A stretch of DNA of 44,056 bases from Coriobacteriales bacterium (GCA_031264075.1 JAISEO010000051.1:1-44056), one strand, 5' to 3'. Positions 26,085 to 34,524 are shown, numbered from the stretch's first letter. Translations and numbers: made by a program. Notes: generated from the letters alone by a model not told the origin.

Positions 26085-26864
26085 ATGGAAGAAACATTGG
26101 GCGCATGGGAAGTTTTCAAAGATGCGATTTTTTGGGTCATAGAGTGGTTTCACAGCTGGTGTGGCGACTGGGGCCTCGCCATCGTCTTCATAACCATCGT
26201 GTTCAGGCTACTGATTTTTCCCATAACCAGCAGGCAGTTCAAGTCGTCGTATAAGATGCAGAAGCTGCAGCCGCAGCTCAAGGAAATCAAGGAAAAGTAC
26301 AAGGACGACCCCCAGCGGCAGCAGCAGGAAACAATGAATCTGTACAAAGAGGCCAAGTTCAACCCGCTGGCCGGTTGTTTGCCCATGCTGTTGCAGATGC
26401 CTATCTTTATCGCGCTCTACCAGGTGCTGCAGGAGCTTCCCACCCGCATTGGCTCCACAGAATCGGTGAGCTTCTATACGCTTGTTCCCAATCTTACCGT
26501 CTCTCCCGGCACGGTGTTTTCCGAGCAGGGCATACTCGCGGTTATGCCCTATGTTATTATGCTGTTGCTCTTCGCGGCCTCACTCGTCATACCCATGTTG
26601 CTCCAGCCAAACTCCGACAGAAACACCAGGGTCATGATGATAATCATGTCGGTGATGATGCTGTTTTTTGGGTGGCAGGTTCCGGCGGGCGTTCTGCTGT
26701 ACTGGGATGTCAGCTCGTACCTGGGCGTAGCGCAGCAACAGATTTCGCGCATGAGGATGAAGCGCAAAGATGAACTGGCCGAGGAAGCGGTTGTGGATGT
26801 TACCCCGGTTAAAGTAAGCGTTGACCGTGCCGAACGCAAGGCGCGCCCAAAAAAGAAGCGTTAA
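26085..26864 (+). CDS. yidC: membrane protein insertase YidC
   Basis: The 259-residue YidC/Oxa1/Alb3 insertase lacks the large periplasmic domain of E. coli YidC, as in Gram-positive bacteria. It shows the first core helix (LAIVFITIVFRLLIFPIT with the substrate-groove Arg), a charged cytoplasmic hairpin (KMQKLQPQLKEIKEKYKDDPQRQQQE), NPLAGCLPMLLQMPIFIALYQVL, and later membrane helices with GVLLYWDVSS. The basic C-terminal tail can contact ribosomes. ATG 26085 is preferred; GTG 26055 is an alternative. Confidence 0.95.
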   Translation: MEETLGAWEVFKDAIFWVIEWFHSWCGDWGLAIVFITIVFRLLIFPITSRQFKSSYKMQKLQPQLKEIKEKYKDDPQRQQQETMNLYKEAKFNPLAGCLPMLLQMPIFIALYQVLQELPTRIGSTESVSFYTLVPNLTVSPGTVFSEQGILAVMPYVIMLLLFAASLVIPMLLQPNSDRNTRVMMIIMSVMMLFFGWQVPAGVLLYWDVSSYLGVAQQQISRMRMKRKDELAEEAVVDVTPVKVSVDRAERKARPKKKR

Positions 26865-26951
26865 CCTGCTTGCGCGTGCACCAACCTGCCCGCAAGCTGA
26901 CCCCTCTATCGGAAAGCGCCTCCACCAGGTGCTTGGAAGAAAGGAACAACG

Positions 26952-27644
26952 ATGAGTGTAGAAGAAACCACAGAAGAACAGGCAGAAGCTCCTGCTGAGA
27001 GCGTAGACGAGCAGGAAGAAGTGAGCCCAGCCCCCGAACAGGCCGACGAGGAAGAAGCACAAGAAACAGAAGGAAAAGAGCAGGCGCAGTCGGATATTGA
27101 AAATGCCGAAGCCGCCGAAGACACCGAAGCCGCCGAAGACGACTCCTCCAGTCGTGTCAAGCCCACGCTGACCGATGAGGAGCTTGACAAGGTCGCTGAT
27201 ACCGCAATCGAGACCCTGAGAAGCATATTGGGCTACTTTGATGCGGGGGACGCGACCATTGATGAGTACGAAGGCGAGGAAGGCGAGTTGATCCTGGACG
27301 TGGTCGGAGCGGATTTGGCCGTTCTGATTGGCCGCTACGGAAAAACGCTTGACGCCCTGCAATTCCTGATAGCCTCCATGGTTAACAAGCAGATAGGGTT
27401 TCGCTATCCCATCGTCATAGATATCGAAGGGTACCGCAATCGCCGGCGTCAGAAGCTCGAATCCATGGCGCGGTCCTCGGCCCAACGTTGTATCAAAAGC
27501 AGGAGCGACGTGCGCATGCGTCCCATGACACCGTATGAGCGCCGCATTATCCATATCATCCTCCGCAATGAGCACCGCGTGTTTACAGAGTCTGAGGGAG
27601 AAGAGCCTAACCGCAGTGTGGTAATCAGGCTCGACGAGGGTTAG
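26952..27644 (+). CDS. jag: KH/R3H RNA-binding protein Jag (KhpB)
   Basis: The 230-residue protein has an acidic N-terminal region (about 1-70, Glu/Ala-rich) in place of the usual Jag-N domain. A KH-like domain follows (VLIGRYGKTLDALQFLIASMVNK) and a C-terminal R3H domain (MRPMTPYERRIIHIILRNEHRVFTESEGEEPNRSVVIRL). Jag/KhpB binds RNA and influences cell elongation and division in Firmicutes. Its position between yidC and rsmG is the standard one. AAAGGAAC precedes the ATG. Confidence 0.93.
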   Translation: MSVEETTEEQAEAPAESVDEQEEVSPAPEQADEEEAQETEGKEQAQSDIENAEAAEDTEAAEDDSSSRVKPTLTDEELDKVADTAIETLRSILGYFDAGDATIDEYEGEEGELILDVVGADLAVLIGRYGKTLDALQFLIASMVNKQIGFRYPIVIDIEGYRNRRRQKLESMARSSAQRCIKSRSDVRMRPMTPYERRIIHIILRNEHRVFTESEGEEPNRSVVIRLDEG

Positions 27645-27646
27645 GG

Positions 27647-28345
27647 ATGCCGCTGCCTGACGAAAACTCTCGGAGTGAGGACTTTTGTCAGAAGCAGCAG
27701 TCCTTACTGCTGTTGCATCTCAAGGCTGTACTCACCTATAACCGTACCAAGAACCTTACCAGCATCAAAGACCTTGAAGCTGGTAAGGTTCTTCATATTC
27801 AGGATTCTTTGGCAGTATTACCCGAGCTGGCACAGGCACCAGGGGGAACAATGGCCGACCTGGGCAGTGGAGCCGGATACCCGGGACTCCCGCTGGCACT
27901 TCTGTCGGGACGTCAGGCGGTATTGATAGAAGCCAACAAGAAAAAAGCACGTTTTCTCAAAGACTTCGTGGATGCCCAGGGCCTTGCTCAACACATAGGA
28001 GTAGCGGCCATGCGTTCCGAAGATCTGGCCCGCGAGCAGCGCGATGCTTTTGCGGTAGTAGTCGCGCGCGCTGTGGCTGCGCTGCCGACACTACTGGAAC
28101 TCGCCGCCCCCCTTCTTGCACAGGGAGGACGTTTCCTGGCCTTAAAGGGAAGACCGGAGGCGAGCGAGATAACCCGCGGCATAGAAGCGGCAGAAAAGCT
28201 GGGAATGACCCCTTTGGATATCAGGCACTATAGCCTGTCTGACAATATTACGCAGCGCTGTGTGCTTGTCTACACAAAAACATGCGAGCCTCAGATTGAG
28301 CTGCCCCGAAGACCGGGTGTAGCAGCAAAGCATCCCCTGACCTAA
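27647..28345 (+). CDS. rsmG: 16S rRNA (guanine-N7) methyltransferase RsmG
   Basis: The 232-residue class I SAM methyltransferase (GidB) modifies G527 of 16S rRNA; loss can give low-level streptomycin resistance. It shows YNRTKNLTSI, HIQDSLAVLP, the SAM loop ADLGSGAGYPGLPLAL, EANKKKARFLKDF and VVARAVAALPTLLELAAPLL. It starts 2 bp after the jag stop. A perfect 15-bp inverted repeat lies inside the gene at 27749-27793. Confidence 0.95.
   Translation: MPLPDENSRSEDFCQKQQSLLLLHLKAVLTYNRTKNLTSIKDLEAGKVLHIQDSLAVLPELAQAPGGTMADLGSGAGYPGLPLALLSGRQAVLIEANKKKARFLKDFVDAQGLAQHIGVAAMRSEDLAREQRDAFAVVVARAVAALPTLLELAAPLLAQGGRFLALKGRPEASEITRGIEAAEKLGMTPLDIRHYSLSDNITQRCVLVYTKTCEPQIELPRRPGVAAKHPLT
27749..27793. 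repeat. perfect 15-bp inverted repeat inside rsmG
   Basis: AAGAACCTTACCAGC at 27749-27763 is the exact reverse complement of 27779-27793, with a 15-nt loop. In mRNA this would form a stable stem about 100 nt into rsmG. Confidence 0.85.
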
Positions 28346-28354
28346 GAAGAGCAA

Positions 28355-28370
28355 GATTTCACGTGAAAAC
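28355..28370. promoter_or_regulatory. parS-like site 1
   Basis: It contains the 12-bp core TTTCACGTGAAA (28357-28368) of the ParB-binding consensus, with mismatches only in the outer positions. It lies upstream of parA. Confidence 0.75.
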
Positions 28371-28404
28371 TTTTCGTCGAAAGGCAAGTATCCCTGGAGG
28401 GCGA

Positions 28405-28420
28405 CTTTTCACGTGAAAAG
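28405..28420. promoter_or_regulatory. parS-like site 2
   Basis: CTTTTCACGTGAAAAG is a perfect 16-bp palindrome with the parS core, exactly 50 bp after site 1 and 125 bp before the parA ATG. Confidence 0.75.
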
Positions 28421-28544
28421 TTTTTGATTGTGCTCTCCTGAGACAGGGATGTCGTGTATACTGGACAATCAGGTTTCCTGCTACACAGATCCTGCACGAG
28501 CCGTTCATGAGAACAGACGCAAAAGACGAGGTGATTCAAACGCA

Positions 28545-29318
28545 ATGGAAATGAACAAAGCGATCATCATTGCAATAATCAATCAAAAGGGCGGAGTGGG
28601 TAAGTCCACCACGGCGGTAAACCTGTCCGCCGCGCTGGGTGAGCACGAAAAGAAGGTTCTTTTGGTGGACCTTGATCCGCAAGGCAATGCTACCAGCGGC
28701 TTTGGTGTGGAGAAGGGCAACGATCTCAAGTGCATCTATGACGGTTTAATCAATGAAGAACCGATTGACCGTCTCATCATTCACGATGTGGCGGAGTACG
28801 TCGATATTGTACCAGCCACTATCAATCTGGCCGGAGCAGAGGTTGAGCTGATGAACGAGTATGCCCGAGAGCACCGATTGGCCGACCTGCTGGCTCCCGC
28901 CCACGGTGCCTACGACTACATGTTGATCGACTGCCCTCCTTCTCTGGGGCAGCTGACGATTAACGGGCTTACCGCTGCGCAGTATCTTATAATCCCCATC
29001 CAGTGCGAGTTTTATGCCTTGGAAGGTTTGACAAAACTCATCGAGACGGAGAAAATTGTCAAAACCCGCATGAACAGGGATCTGGAGATTCTGGGTGTGC
29101 TCATGACCATGTACGACTCACGTACATCGCTGGCTAACCAGGTGGTAGAGGAGGTTACGGCATACTTTGGCGACAAGGTATTCAAAACCAAGATACCTCG
29201 TGCGGTGCGCATGGCCGAAGCGCCAAGTTTTGGCCAGTCGGTATTGACCTATGATAATCGAGGCAAGGGCGCAAAAGCCTATAGAAGTTTAGCAGAGGAA
29301 GTGATACATCGTGGCTAA
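28545..29318 (+). CDS. parA: chromosome partitioning ATPase ParA (Soj)
   Basis: The 257-residue ParA/MinD-type ATPase has the deviant Walker A INQKGGVGKSTTAVNLSAAL, LVDLDPQGNATSGFG, the Walker B stretch YMLIDCPPSLG and VLMTMYDSRTSLANQV. It moves ParB-parS complexes over the nucleoid. The start is ATG 28545 (second ATG at 28551) behind GAGGTGAT; the frame continues upstream through the parS region without similarity. The stop overlaps the parB GTG by 8 bp. Confidence 0.96.
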   Translation: MEMNKAIIIAIINQKGGVGKSTTAVNLSAALGEHEKKVLLVDLDPQGNATSGFGVEKGNDLKCIYDGLINEEPIDRLIIHDVAEYVDIVPATINLAGAEVELMNEYAREHRLADLLAPAHGAYDYMLIDCPPSLGQLTINGLTAAQYLIIPIQCEFYALEGLTKLIETEKIVKTRMNRDLEILGVLMTMYDSRTSLANQVVEEVTAYFGDKVFKTKIPRAVRMAEAPSFGQSVLTYDNRGKGAKAYRSLAEEVIHRG

Positions 29319-30168
29319 AGGTGGACTCGGTAAAGGACTGGGCGTATTGCTGAGCGACGCTACTGCGGAGACCGGCAGCAATGTCGATTACCTTGAAATA
29401 CCGCTCAACAAGATTAATCCCAACCCCAATCAACCCCGTGTGGACTTTTCGGAGGAACGAATTCATGAGCTGGAATGCTCAATCAAAAAGGATGGCCTGC
29501 TGCAACCGATCCTTGTTCGCCCCCAGGGGGATGCTTTTGAGATAATAGCCGGCGAACGACGATGGCAAGCCTGCAAGCGTCTGGAGAAGGAGACCATCCC
29601 GGCAAAGATCCTCATCCTTAACGACGTGGAGTCCCAACAGGTAGCGCTGGTTGAGAATCTGCAACGTGACAACCTCAACCCCATAGAGGAGGCACGAGGA
29701 TTCAAGCGCCTGGTTGATCTGAGCGGCTGCAAGCAGAAAGATCTGGCGCAGGCTGTCTCCAAGTCCTCGGTGGCTGTTTCCAACGCCATGCGGCTCTTGG
29801 ATTTGCCGGAAGAAGTCCAGGACATGATGATGGAAGGCCAGCTCTCTGCTGGTCACGGCAGAGCGATTCTCGCACTGCCCGATGAAGAAGCAAGGATAAA
29901 GCTGGCAAAAAAGGTTGTTGACGAAAACCTCACGGTTCGCGATACCGAGAACCTTGCGCGATTGTACAGCAGCCAGGGGCTGGAACGTACAAAACGCGCT
30001 CCTTCGCCCCGTTCCTTTGGCATCGCTGCACGCAAGCTCAGAAAGCTATTGAAAGCGGGTGTGCGCGTTAAGACCGTGAGAGGCAAAAACAAGATCGAGA
30101 TAGAGTTTGCCGATGAAAACGACCTTGAGCGAATATTGGCTACCATTGAAGACAGGGCGATAGTATAG
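29311..30168 (+). CDS. parB: chromosome partitioning protein ParB (Spo0J)
   Basis: The 285-residue ParB begins with the basic KGGLGKGLGVLL motif. It contains the CTP-binding NTD (PNQPRVDFSEERIHELECSIKKDGLLQPILVR, then GERRWQACKRL and VENLQRDNLNPIEEARGF), the helix-turn-helix region (KQKDLAQAVSKSSVAVSNAMRLLDLP) and a C-terminal dimerisation part. The start is GTG 29311, overlapping parA, so the two are coupled. The parS-like sites upstream of parA are the expected targets. Confidence 0.97.
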   Translation: MAKGGLGKGLGVLLSDATAETGSNVDYLEIPLNKINPNPNQPRVDFSEERIHELECSIKKDGLLQPILVRPQGDAFEIIAGERRWQACKRLEKETIPAKILILNDVESQQVALVENLQRDNLNPIEEARGFKRLVDLSGCKQKDLAQAVSKSSVAVSNAMRLLDLPEEVQDMMMEGQLSAGHGRAILALPDEEARIKLAKKVVDENLTVRDTENLARLYSSQGLERTKRAPSPRSFGIAARKLRKLLKAGVRVKTVRGKNKIEIEFADENDLERILATIEDRAIV

Positions 30169-30316
30169 ACTGATCAGCGAGGCTACGGCACGGACATAAA
30201 CAGAGTACTAGTATGCTAGCATATTGAGGCGCGGATGCTGGTGTGCACGGTGGATACTCCCTACCCCTGTCTTGGCCCTATCAGACTCACGTATCGCAAT
30301 ACAAAAAGGAGATGTC

Positions 30317-30637
30317 ATGAAGAAAAGCACAGTACAGGTTCTCTCGTTTGTAAGCGGACTGACCCTCGCGGTTGTTGTGGTTGGTATAACCATAAGCAAG
30401 AGTGCGTCCTTGCGTAGCGAGATAGAGGATCAGATACGCTCCGTCTTGAAGACTACGCGCACCCTGGTCGATACCTACAAGAACCTCGCCTCAAAATCAA
30501 AGACCGCGGTTAAGCTCATCAAAAACGAGCCCGGAGAGACAACGGCAACCGACGAAGCCGCCGCCGCACAACAGAATGCCCACACCAACAGCCAGTGGGA
30601 CGCTGCCGAGGCTCATGCGGGGTCTGCGGAGAGCTAG
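30317..30637 (+). CDS. small single-pass membrane protein, 106 aa
   Basis: The 106-residue protein has one N-terminal membrane helix (VLSFVSGLTLAVVVVGITI, about residues 8-26). A basic, helical cytoplasmic or coiled region follows (SLRSEIEDQIRSVLKTTRTLVDTYKNLASKSKTAVKLI), then an Ala/Glu-rich tail. The layout is like YtxH-type proteins, but similarity is only general. ATG 30317 has a very good AAGGAG site. Whether it shares a transcript with parB, about 150 bp upstream, is unclear. Confidence 0.7.
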   Translation: MKKSTVQVLSFVSGLTLAVVVVGITISKSASLRSEIEDQIRSVLKTTRTLVDTYKNLASKSKTAVKLIKNEPGETTATDEAAAAQQNAHTNSQWDAAEAHAGSAES

Positions 30638-30946
30638 AAGACCCTGGCAAAGAATATCCTCGCCCGAAAAGGACAGCTATGTGCAAAACGGTCTACCAGA
30701 CAGGCAAATCCGGCGTTTAATAACACATTTTGGGACACCTGTCAAGTACCAACCAGCCGAATGAATAGGTCTATACAATCCCTGCTGTAGCGCATACAAT
30801 GCTTTGCGCGGCTAGAAAATCAGTGTTATAAGTTTCCTCTCCTCTGAGATAACCAGGGCAAAAGGTAAACGATTTTTGCGAGGCTAAGCGGGGTGCCTTA
30901 GACCAGGCGAAGGGCCGGGTAGGACCCGATAAAGAGTTAAAAAACA

Positions 30947-31084
30947 GGGGTATTGGTAAGGAAAGAAAGGGGCGGAGTACAAGGGGTTGTACGTGAAGTA
31001 TTAAAGGGGTAAAAGAACTGTGTGTCCCGGGGGGTAAGAGAAAGGGGTAGTTTTTTGCAATCGAAGGGGTAGTGTAATAAGGGG
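30947..31084 (+). repeat. GGGG-block array (AAGGGGTA-like units)
   Basis: Eight G4-or-longer blocks begin at 30947, 30969, 30983, 31006, 31029, 31044, 31066 and 31081. Spacings alternate roughly 22 and 14 bp, so every second block recurs at about 37 bp. Most are followed by T. Function is unknown. Confidence 0.6.
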
Positions 31085-31086
31085 TG

Positions 31087-31121
31087 GATACAGGGTGGTG
31101 CCAGAGGCACCACCCTGTATC
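31087..31121. terminator. strong 16-bp hairpin, possible terminator
   Basis: GATACAGGGTGGTGCC and its perfect complement are separated by AGA. It lies between a plus-strand gene and rlmN (minus), so it could end rlmN transcription. There is no clean T-tract on either side, so a classic intrinsic terminator is uncertain. Confidence 0.5.
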
Positions 31122-31228
31122 GTATGCGGCCAGGACTACACGCCAGCGGGCGTAGAACAGCAGGCAGAGACCTGCCGAACCTGTCCCTCAAGGCCCTTCT
31201 GCCAGCAGCCAGCTGCTGTCGTGTTTTG

Positions 31229-32416
31229 TCAGGCTTCCTCCGCCTCAGAGGTACTGCACGCCAGTTGCCCGCAGGCCGCGTTGATAGACGCCCCCCTGGA
31301 AACCCGCCTGCTCACACTCACCCCTGCCGCGTTCAGGCCCTGTTCAAAACGCCTGAAGGCGCCAGCCCCTGCCTTCTTCAGGAGCGGCAGCTCTGCCATA
31401 GACAGCGGGCTTAAGCCCGTGCTCGGAGTGGAAAGCGGCCTTTGCTTCTCTTCCGGGTTCGGAGCCTGCAGCAGGCCCTCTCCCTCAACGCTGCCTGCGG
31501 CTTCTCGCCCAAGAGGACGCGCGAGTCCGTCAGCATTGAGGGTGAGAAGATTCACGTGAAAACCCGGAGCGGGAGCCCTGCAGAACGCCAGCAGAGAGGC
31601 AAGCGCCTGCTCGCTGTCGTTCACCCCCTCTATCAACGCATACTCCAGAGAGGGGCGCCTCGACGAGCTTTCCATATAAAAGAGCAGGGCCTCACGCAGC
31701 CTGTTGAGCGGCTGCGATTTGAGCCCGGGCATCAACAGGTCGCGGACGTGTTGTTCGGCGCTGTGCAGAGACACTGCCAGGGTAAACTGCTCCGGCTCGC
31801 TGGCAAAACGGCGAAGGGGACGCACCAGACCAGCGGTTGACACCGTGATGTGTCGGCCTCCGATGCCAAACAGCTCAGGGCTGTTCATCATGCGCAGGGC
31901 ACTGAGCGTCGCGTCATAGTTGGCAAAGGGCTCGCCCTGTCCCATCGCCACCACGTTGCTCGCGCGCACATCGGCCGCATCGGCGGCCACCACGGCCAGC
32001 TGGCTCAGCATCTCGCCCGGAAGCAACGAACGCCCAAGGCCCATTCTCCCGGTTGCACAGAACACACAACCCAGTGCGCAGCCGGCCTGAGTGGAGAAGC
32101 AGACGGTCAGACGCCTGCCGGAGGAAATGGCAACGGTCTCGGTCTTAACCCCGTCGCTCAGCTCCAGGAGATAGCGAAGCGTGCCGTCGCGAGCGACGAG
32201 CTTCTGCAGGATGCGCGGCTGGGAGAACACAAAGCGCTCAGCCAGGGCCGCGCGCAGGGCACGAGGCAGGGTGTCCATGCTGGCAAAGTCCTCTGCGCCG
32301 CGAAGATAGAGCCATTCGGCCAGCTGCCGCGCGCGGTAGTGCTTCTCACCCAGATCCAGGAGCATCTGCTGCAGACCGGCGACGTCAAACTGCATGATGT
32401 TGCTTCGCGTACTCAT
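31229..32416 (-). CDS. rlmN: 23S rRNA A2503 C2-methyltransferase RlmN
   Basis: The 395-residue radical-SAM methyltransferase modifies A2503 of 23S rRNA and A37 of some tRNAs. The 4Fe-4S motif is C113-x3-C117-x2-C120 (QAGCALGCVFCATG). Later parts include VVAMGQGEPFANYD, the GGRHITVSTAGLV block, SLHSAEQHVRDLLMP, YALIEGVNDSE, and the second catalytic Cys in INAACGQLA near the end. A 30-40-residue insert (EEKQRPLSTPSTGLSPLSMAEL) makes it slightly long. The ATG at 32416 has no ribosome site but a TATAAT seven bases upstream. Confidence 0.95.
   Translation of the reverse strand: MSTRSNIMQFDVAGLQQMLLDLGEKHYRARQLAEWLYLRGAEDFASMDTLPRALRAALAERFVFSQPRILQKLVARDGTLRYLLELSDGVKTETVAISSGRRLTVCFSTQAGCALGCVFCATGRMGLGRSLLPGEMLSQLAVVAADAADVRASNVVAMGQGEPFANYDATLSALRMMNSPELFGIGGRHITVSTAGLVRPLRRFASEPEQFTLAVSLHSAEQHVRDLLMPGLKSQPLNRLREALLFYMESSSRRPSLEYALIEGVNDSEQALASLLAFCRAPAPGFHVNLLTLNADGLARPLGREAAGSVEGEGLLQAPNPEEKQRPLSTPSTGLSPLSMAELPLLKKAGAGAFRRFEQGLNAAGVSVSRRVSRGASINAACGQLACSTSEAEEA
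31550..31561. promoter_or_regulatory. weak parS-like motif inside rlmN
   Basis: The core TTCACGTGAA at 31551-31560 matches the central ten bases of parS. The outer bases are poor matches, so it may be chance. Confidence 0.35.
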
Positions 32417-32422
32417 GCTATG

Positions 32423-32428
32423 ATTATA
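32423..32428 (-). promoter_or_regulatory. -10 box, leaderless rlmN
   Basis: Minus-strand TATAAT is separated from the rlmN ATG by only six bases (CATAGC), so transcription probably starts at or next to the ATG. The -35 is poor. Confidence 0.5.
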
Positions 32429-32551
32429 GAGTACTTCTCACAGGCATCTGCGCGTCAGAAATCTGCCTGTGGTCGACACGACAGACACAGGACAACGGCT
32501 CCAAGGCAGCAGCGCAGCAGAACAGGCAGCACGAGAAAGCGAGGGCACGAC

Positions 32552-33562
32552 ATGACAGACAGTGTGGTACAGAAAACCTCGACAGACGGGCGCAACAAAG
32601 AGTTTACCGTGCGGCCCGGCGGCCCCTACCGGGTGGCCTTGCTCTGCGGTGGCACTTCAAGTGAGCGCGAGGTCTCGCTTGCCAGTGCGGCCAATGTGGA
32701 AAGCGTGCTTGCCTCTGCCGGGCACACGATAATCAGGATAGACACGGCAGAGCCGGACTTCATCCCCACGCTGCAGGACGAGCGGCCGGATCTTGCCTTT
32801 ATCGCCCTGCATGGCAAGGGTGGCGAGGACGGCGCGCTCCAGGGTCTGCTCGAGTTGCTCGGTATACCCTATACCGGCAGCGGCGTATTGGGCAGCGCCC
32901 TGGCCATGGACAAGCACCGCGCCAAGCTCGTCTACCAGGCAGTCGGAGCCCGGACCGCTCCCTGGCTCTACCTCAGGCCGCAGGAAGACCCGTCCGCCAC
33001 AAGCCCCGAGCGCATCATCGACGAGCTGGGTCTGCCCGTGGTGGTCAAGCCCATAGACGCGGGATCCTCGGTAGGCATTGCCATCGTGAGGGATAAGGAT
33101 GTGCTGCCTGAGGCCCTGGAGGCCGCCTTTGCCACCGGTTCAGATGTGCTGGTGGAACAGTATCTCAGCGGTGTGGAGATAACCGTGCCGGTGCTGGGCA
33201 GCACCCAGACCCGGGCGCTTCCCGCCATTGAGATAGTTCCCAAAAACGAGTTCTACGACTACGAGAGCAAGTATGCCGACCAGGGCAGCGTGCACATCAT
33301 CCCGGCACGCATCAGCACCGAGGCCCTTGCCGAGGCCAGCCGCGTGGCGCTGTTGGTGCATGAGGCACTCGGCTGCTATGGTGTGAGCCGCACGGACATG
33401 ATGATAGGCGACGGGGGCGAGGTGTGGGTCATAGAGACCAATACCATCCCCGGCATGACCGGCACCTCACTCCTGCCCGACGCGGCAAAGCACATCGGCA
33501 TCAGCAACGAAACGCTCTACAACCTGTTCATCGGCTGGGCCCTGGAGAGGGCAGCGAGCTAA
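32552..33562 (+). CDS. ddl: D-alanine--D-alanine ligase
   Basis: The 336-residue ATP-grasp ligase joins two D-Ala for peptidoglycan precursors. It shows VALLCGGTSSEREVSLASA, ALHGKGGEDGALQGLLELLGIPYTGSGVLGSALAMDK, VVKPIDAGSSVGIAIV, LVEQYLSGVEITVPVLG and VIETNTIPGMTGTSLLPDAAKHIGIS. The Lys/Tyr specificity loop looks like ordinary Ddl rather than VanA. ATG 32552 follows GAGGG. The frame continues upstream across the rlmN 5' end but has no family similarity there. It is divergent from rlmN. Confidence 0.95.
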   Translation: MTDSVVQKTSTDGRNKEFTVRPGGPYRVALLCGGTSSEREVSLASAANVESVLASAGHTIIRIDTAEPDFIPTLQDERPDLAFIALHGKGGEDGALQGLLELLGIPYTGSGVLGSALAMDKHRAKLVYQAVGARTAPWLYLRPQEDPSATSPERIIDELGLPVVVKPIDAGSSVGIAIVRDKDVLPEALEAAFATGSDVLVEQYLSGVEITVPVLGSTQTRALPAIEIVPKNEFYDYESKYADQGSVHIIPARISTEALAEASRVALLVHEALGCYGVSRTDMMIGDGGEVWVIETNTIPGMTGTSLLPDAAKHIGISNETLYNLFIGWALERAAS

Positions 33563-33582
33563 AACAAGCGGAGGAGCTCAGG

Positions 33583-34524
33583 ATGTATGACATAGCCATC
33601 ATCGGCGGAGGACCGGCGGGGCTCTCTGCGGCCATCACCGCACGGGCGCGCAACAAGGAGGTGCTGATAATCTCCAACCCAGCGGAGGAGAACCCTCTGG
33701 CTGCCTCCAAACTGGTGGACAACTATCCCGGTATGCCGGGCGCCACAGGCCTCCACCTCCTTACCACCATGCACGCCCAGGCGCACAGGGCAGGCACGAA
33801 GTTTCTGCAGGCGCGGGCCATTTCCGTTGTGCCGATGTCGGGCGGCGAGCCGCTCCAGACGAGCTTTTCCGTTACCACAAGCAGCGACTATGTGGAGGCA
33901 CGCTCCCTCATCATTGCCTGCGGGGCCGCCAGCGGTGGCAAGCCCCTCAAGGGAGAACGGGAGTACCTGGGCAGGGGAGTGAGCTACTGCGCCACCTGCG
34001 ACGGCATGTTGTATCGCTCGTCCACCGTGTTGATAGCAGGGCTCAGCCATGAGGCAGCCGATGAGGCGGACTTCATGGCGGAGCTCGGAGCCACGGTGCA
34101 CTATGTCGCGGAGGACCTTCCCCCGAGCCTTGACGCTCGTGTGCAGCGGCACAGGGGCAGGCTTCTGGCCATAGAGGGAGACAGTCTGGGCGTAACGCAC
34201 GCACGCATCGCGGAGCGCCCTGCCGAGAGTCCGCGCGGCCCCGAGCTCGAAAACAAAACGACGGCGAGCCTGCGTGACGAGCCCAAGGAGCTGGAGCTTG
34301 CCGTACACGGCGTGTTCATCCTCCGGCCCGGCATCGCCCTCACCACCCTGCTTCCCTCCCTTGCCACAGACGGGGGGTATCTCAAGGTAGACGCTCAGAT
34401 GCGCACCAACCTTGAGGGGGTCTTTGCCGCCGGCGACTGCACGGGCAGGCCCCTGCAGGTTGCCAAAGCGGTGGGCGAGGGACAGGTGGCCGTGCTTTCT
34501 GCGGTAGAATATCTCAGAGCGTAA
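33583..34524 (+). CDS. thioredoxin reductase-like flavoprotein, NADPH motif degenerate
   Basis: The 313-residue protein has the FAD site IIGGGPAGLSAAI at 7-19, the redox pair C136-A-T-C139-D-G typical of TrxB, and the C-terminal FAD motif VFAAGDCTGRPLQVAKAVGEG. The second dinucleotide site, normally GGGDSA, reads VLIAGLSHEAADEA, and the following basic NADPH-phosphate residues are absent. Such proteins include the ferredoxin-dependent flavin thioredoxin reductases and related NADPH-independent oxidoreductases of anaerobes. Reduction of thioredoxin by ferredoxin is therefore possible, not shown. ATG 33583 sits behind GGAGGAG and lies 20 bp after ddl. Confidence 0.8.
   Translation: MYDIAIIGGGPAGLSAAITARARNKEVLIISNPAEENPLAASKLVDNYPGMPGATGLHLLTTMHAQAHRAGTKFLQARAISVVPMSGGEPLQTSFSVTTSSDYVEARSLIIACGAASGGKPLKGEREYLGRGVSYCATCDGMLYRSSTVLIAGLSHEAADEADFMAELGATVHYVAEDLPPSLDARVQRHRGRLLAIEGDSLGVTHARIAERPAESPRGPELENKTTASLRDEPKELELAVHGVFILRPGIALTTLLPSLATDGGYLKVDAQMRTNLEGVFAAGDCTGRPLQVAKAVGEGQVAVLSAVEYLRA

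Larger units (their letters stand above)
30638..31228. other. 591-bp intergenic region
   Basis: No supported gene, tRNA or known RNA family was recognised. It contains a short hairpin (CGGGTAGGACCCG near 30917), an irregular array of GGGG blocks (30947-31084) and a strong hairpin at 31087-31121, described separately. Confidence 0.5.
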
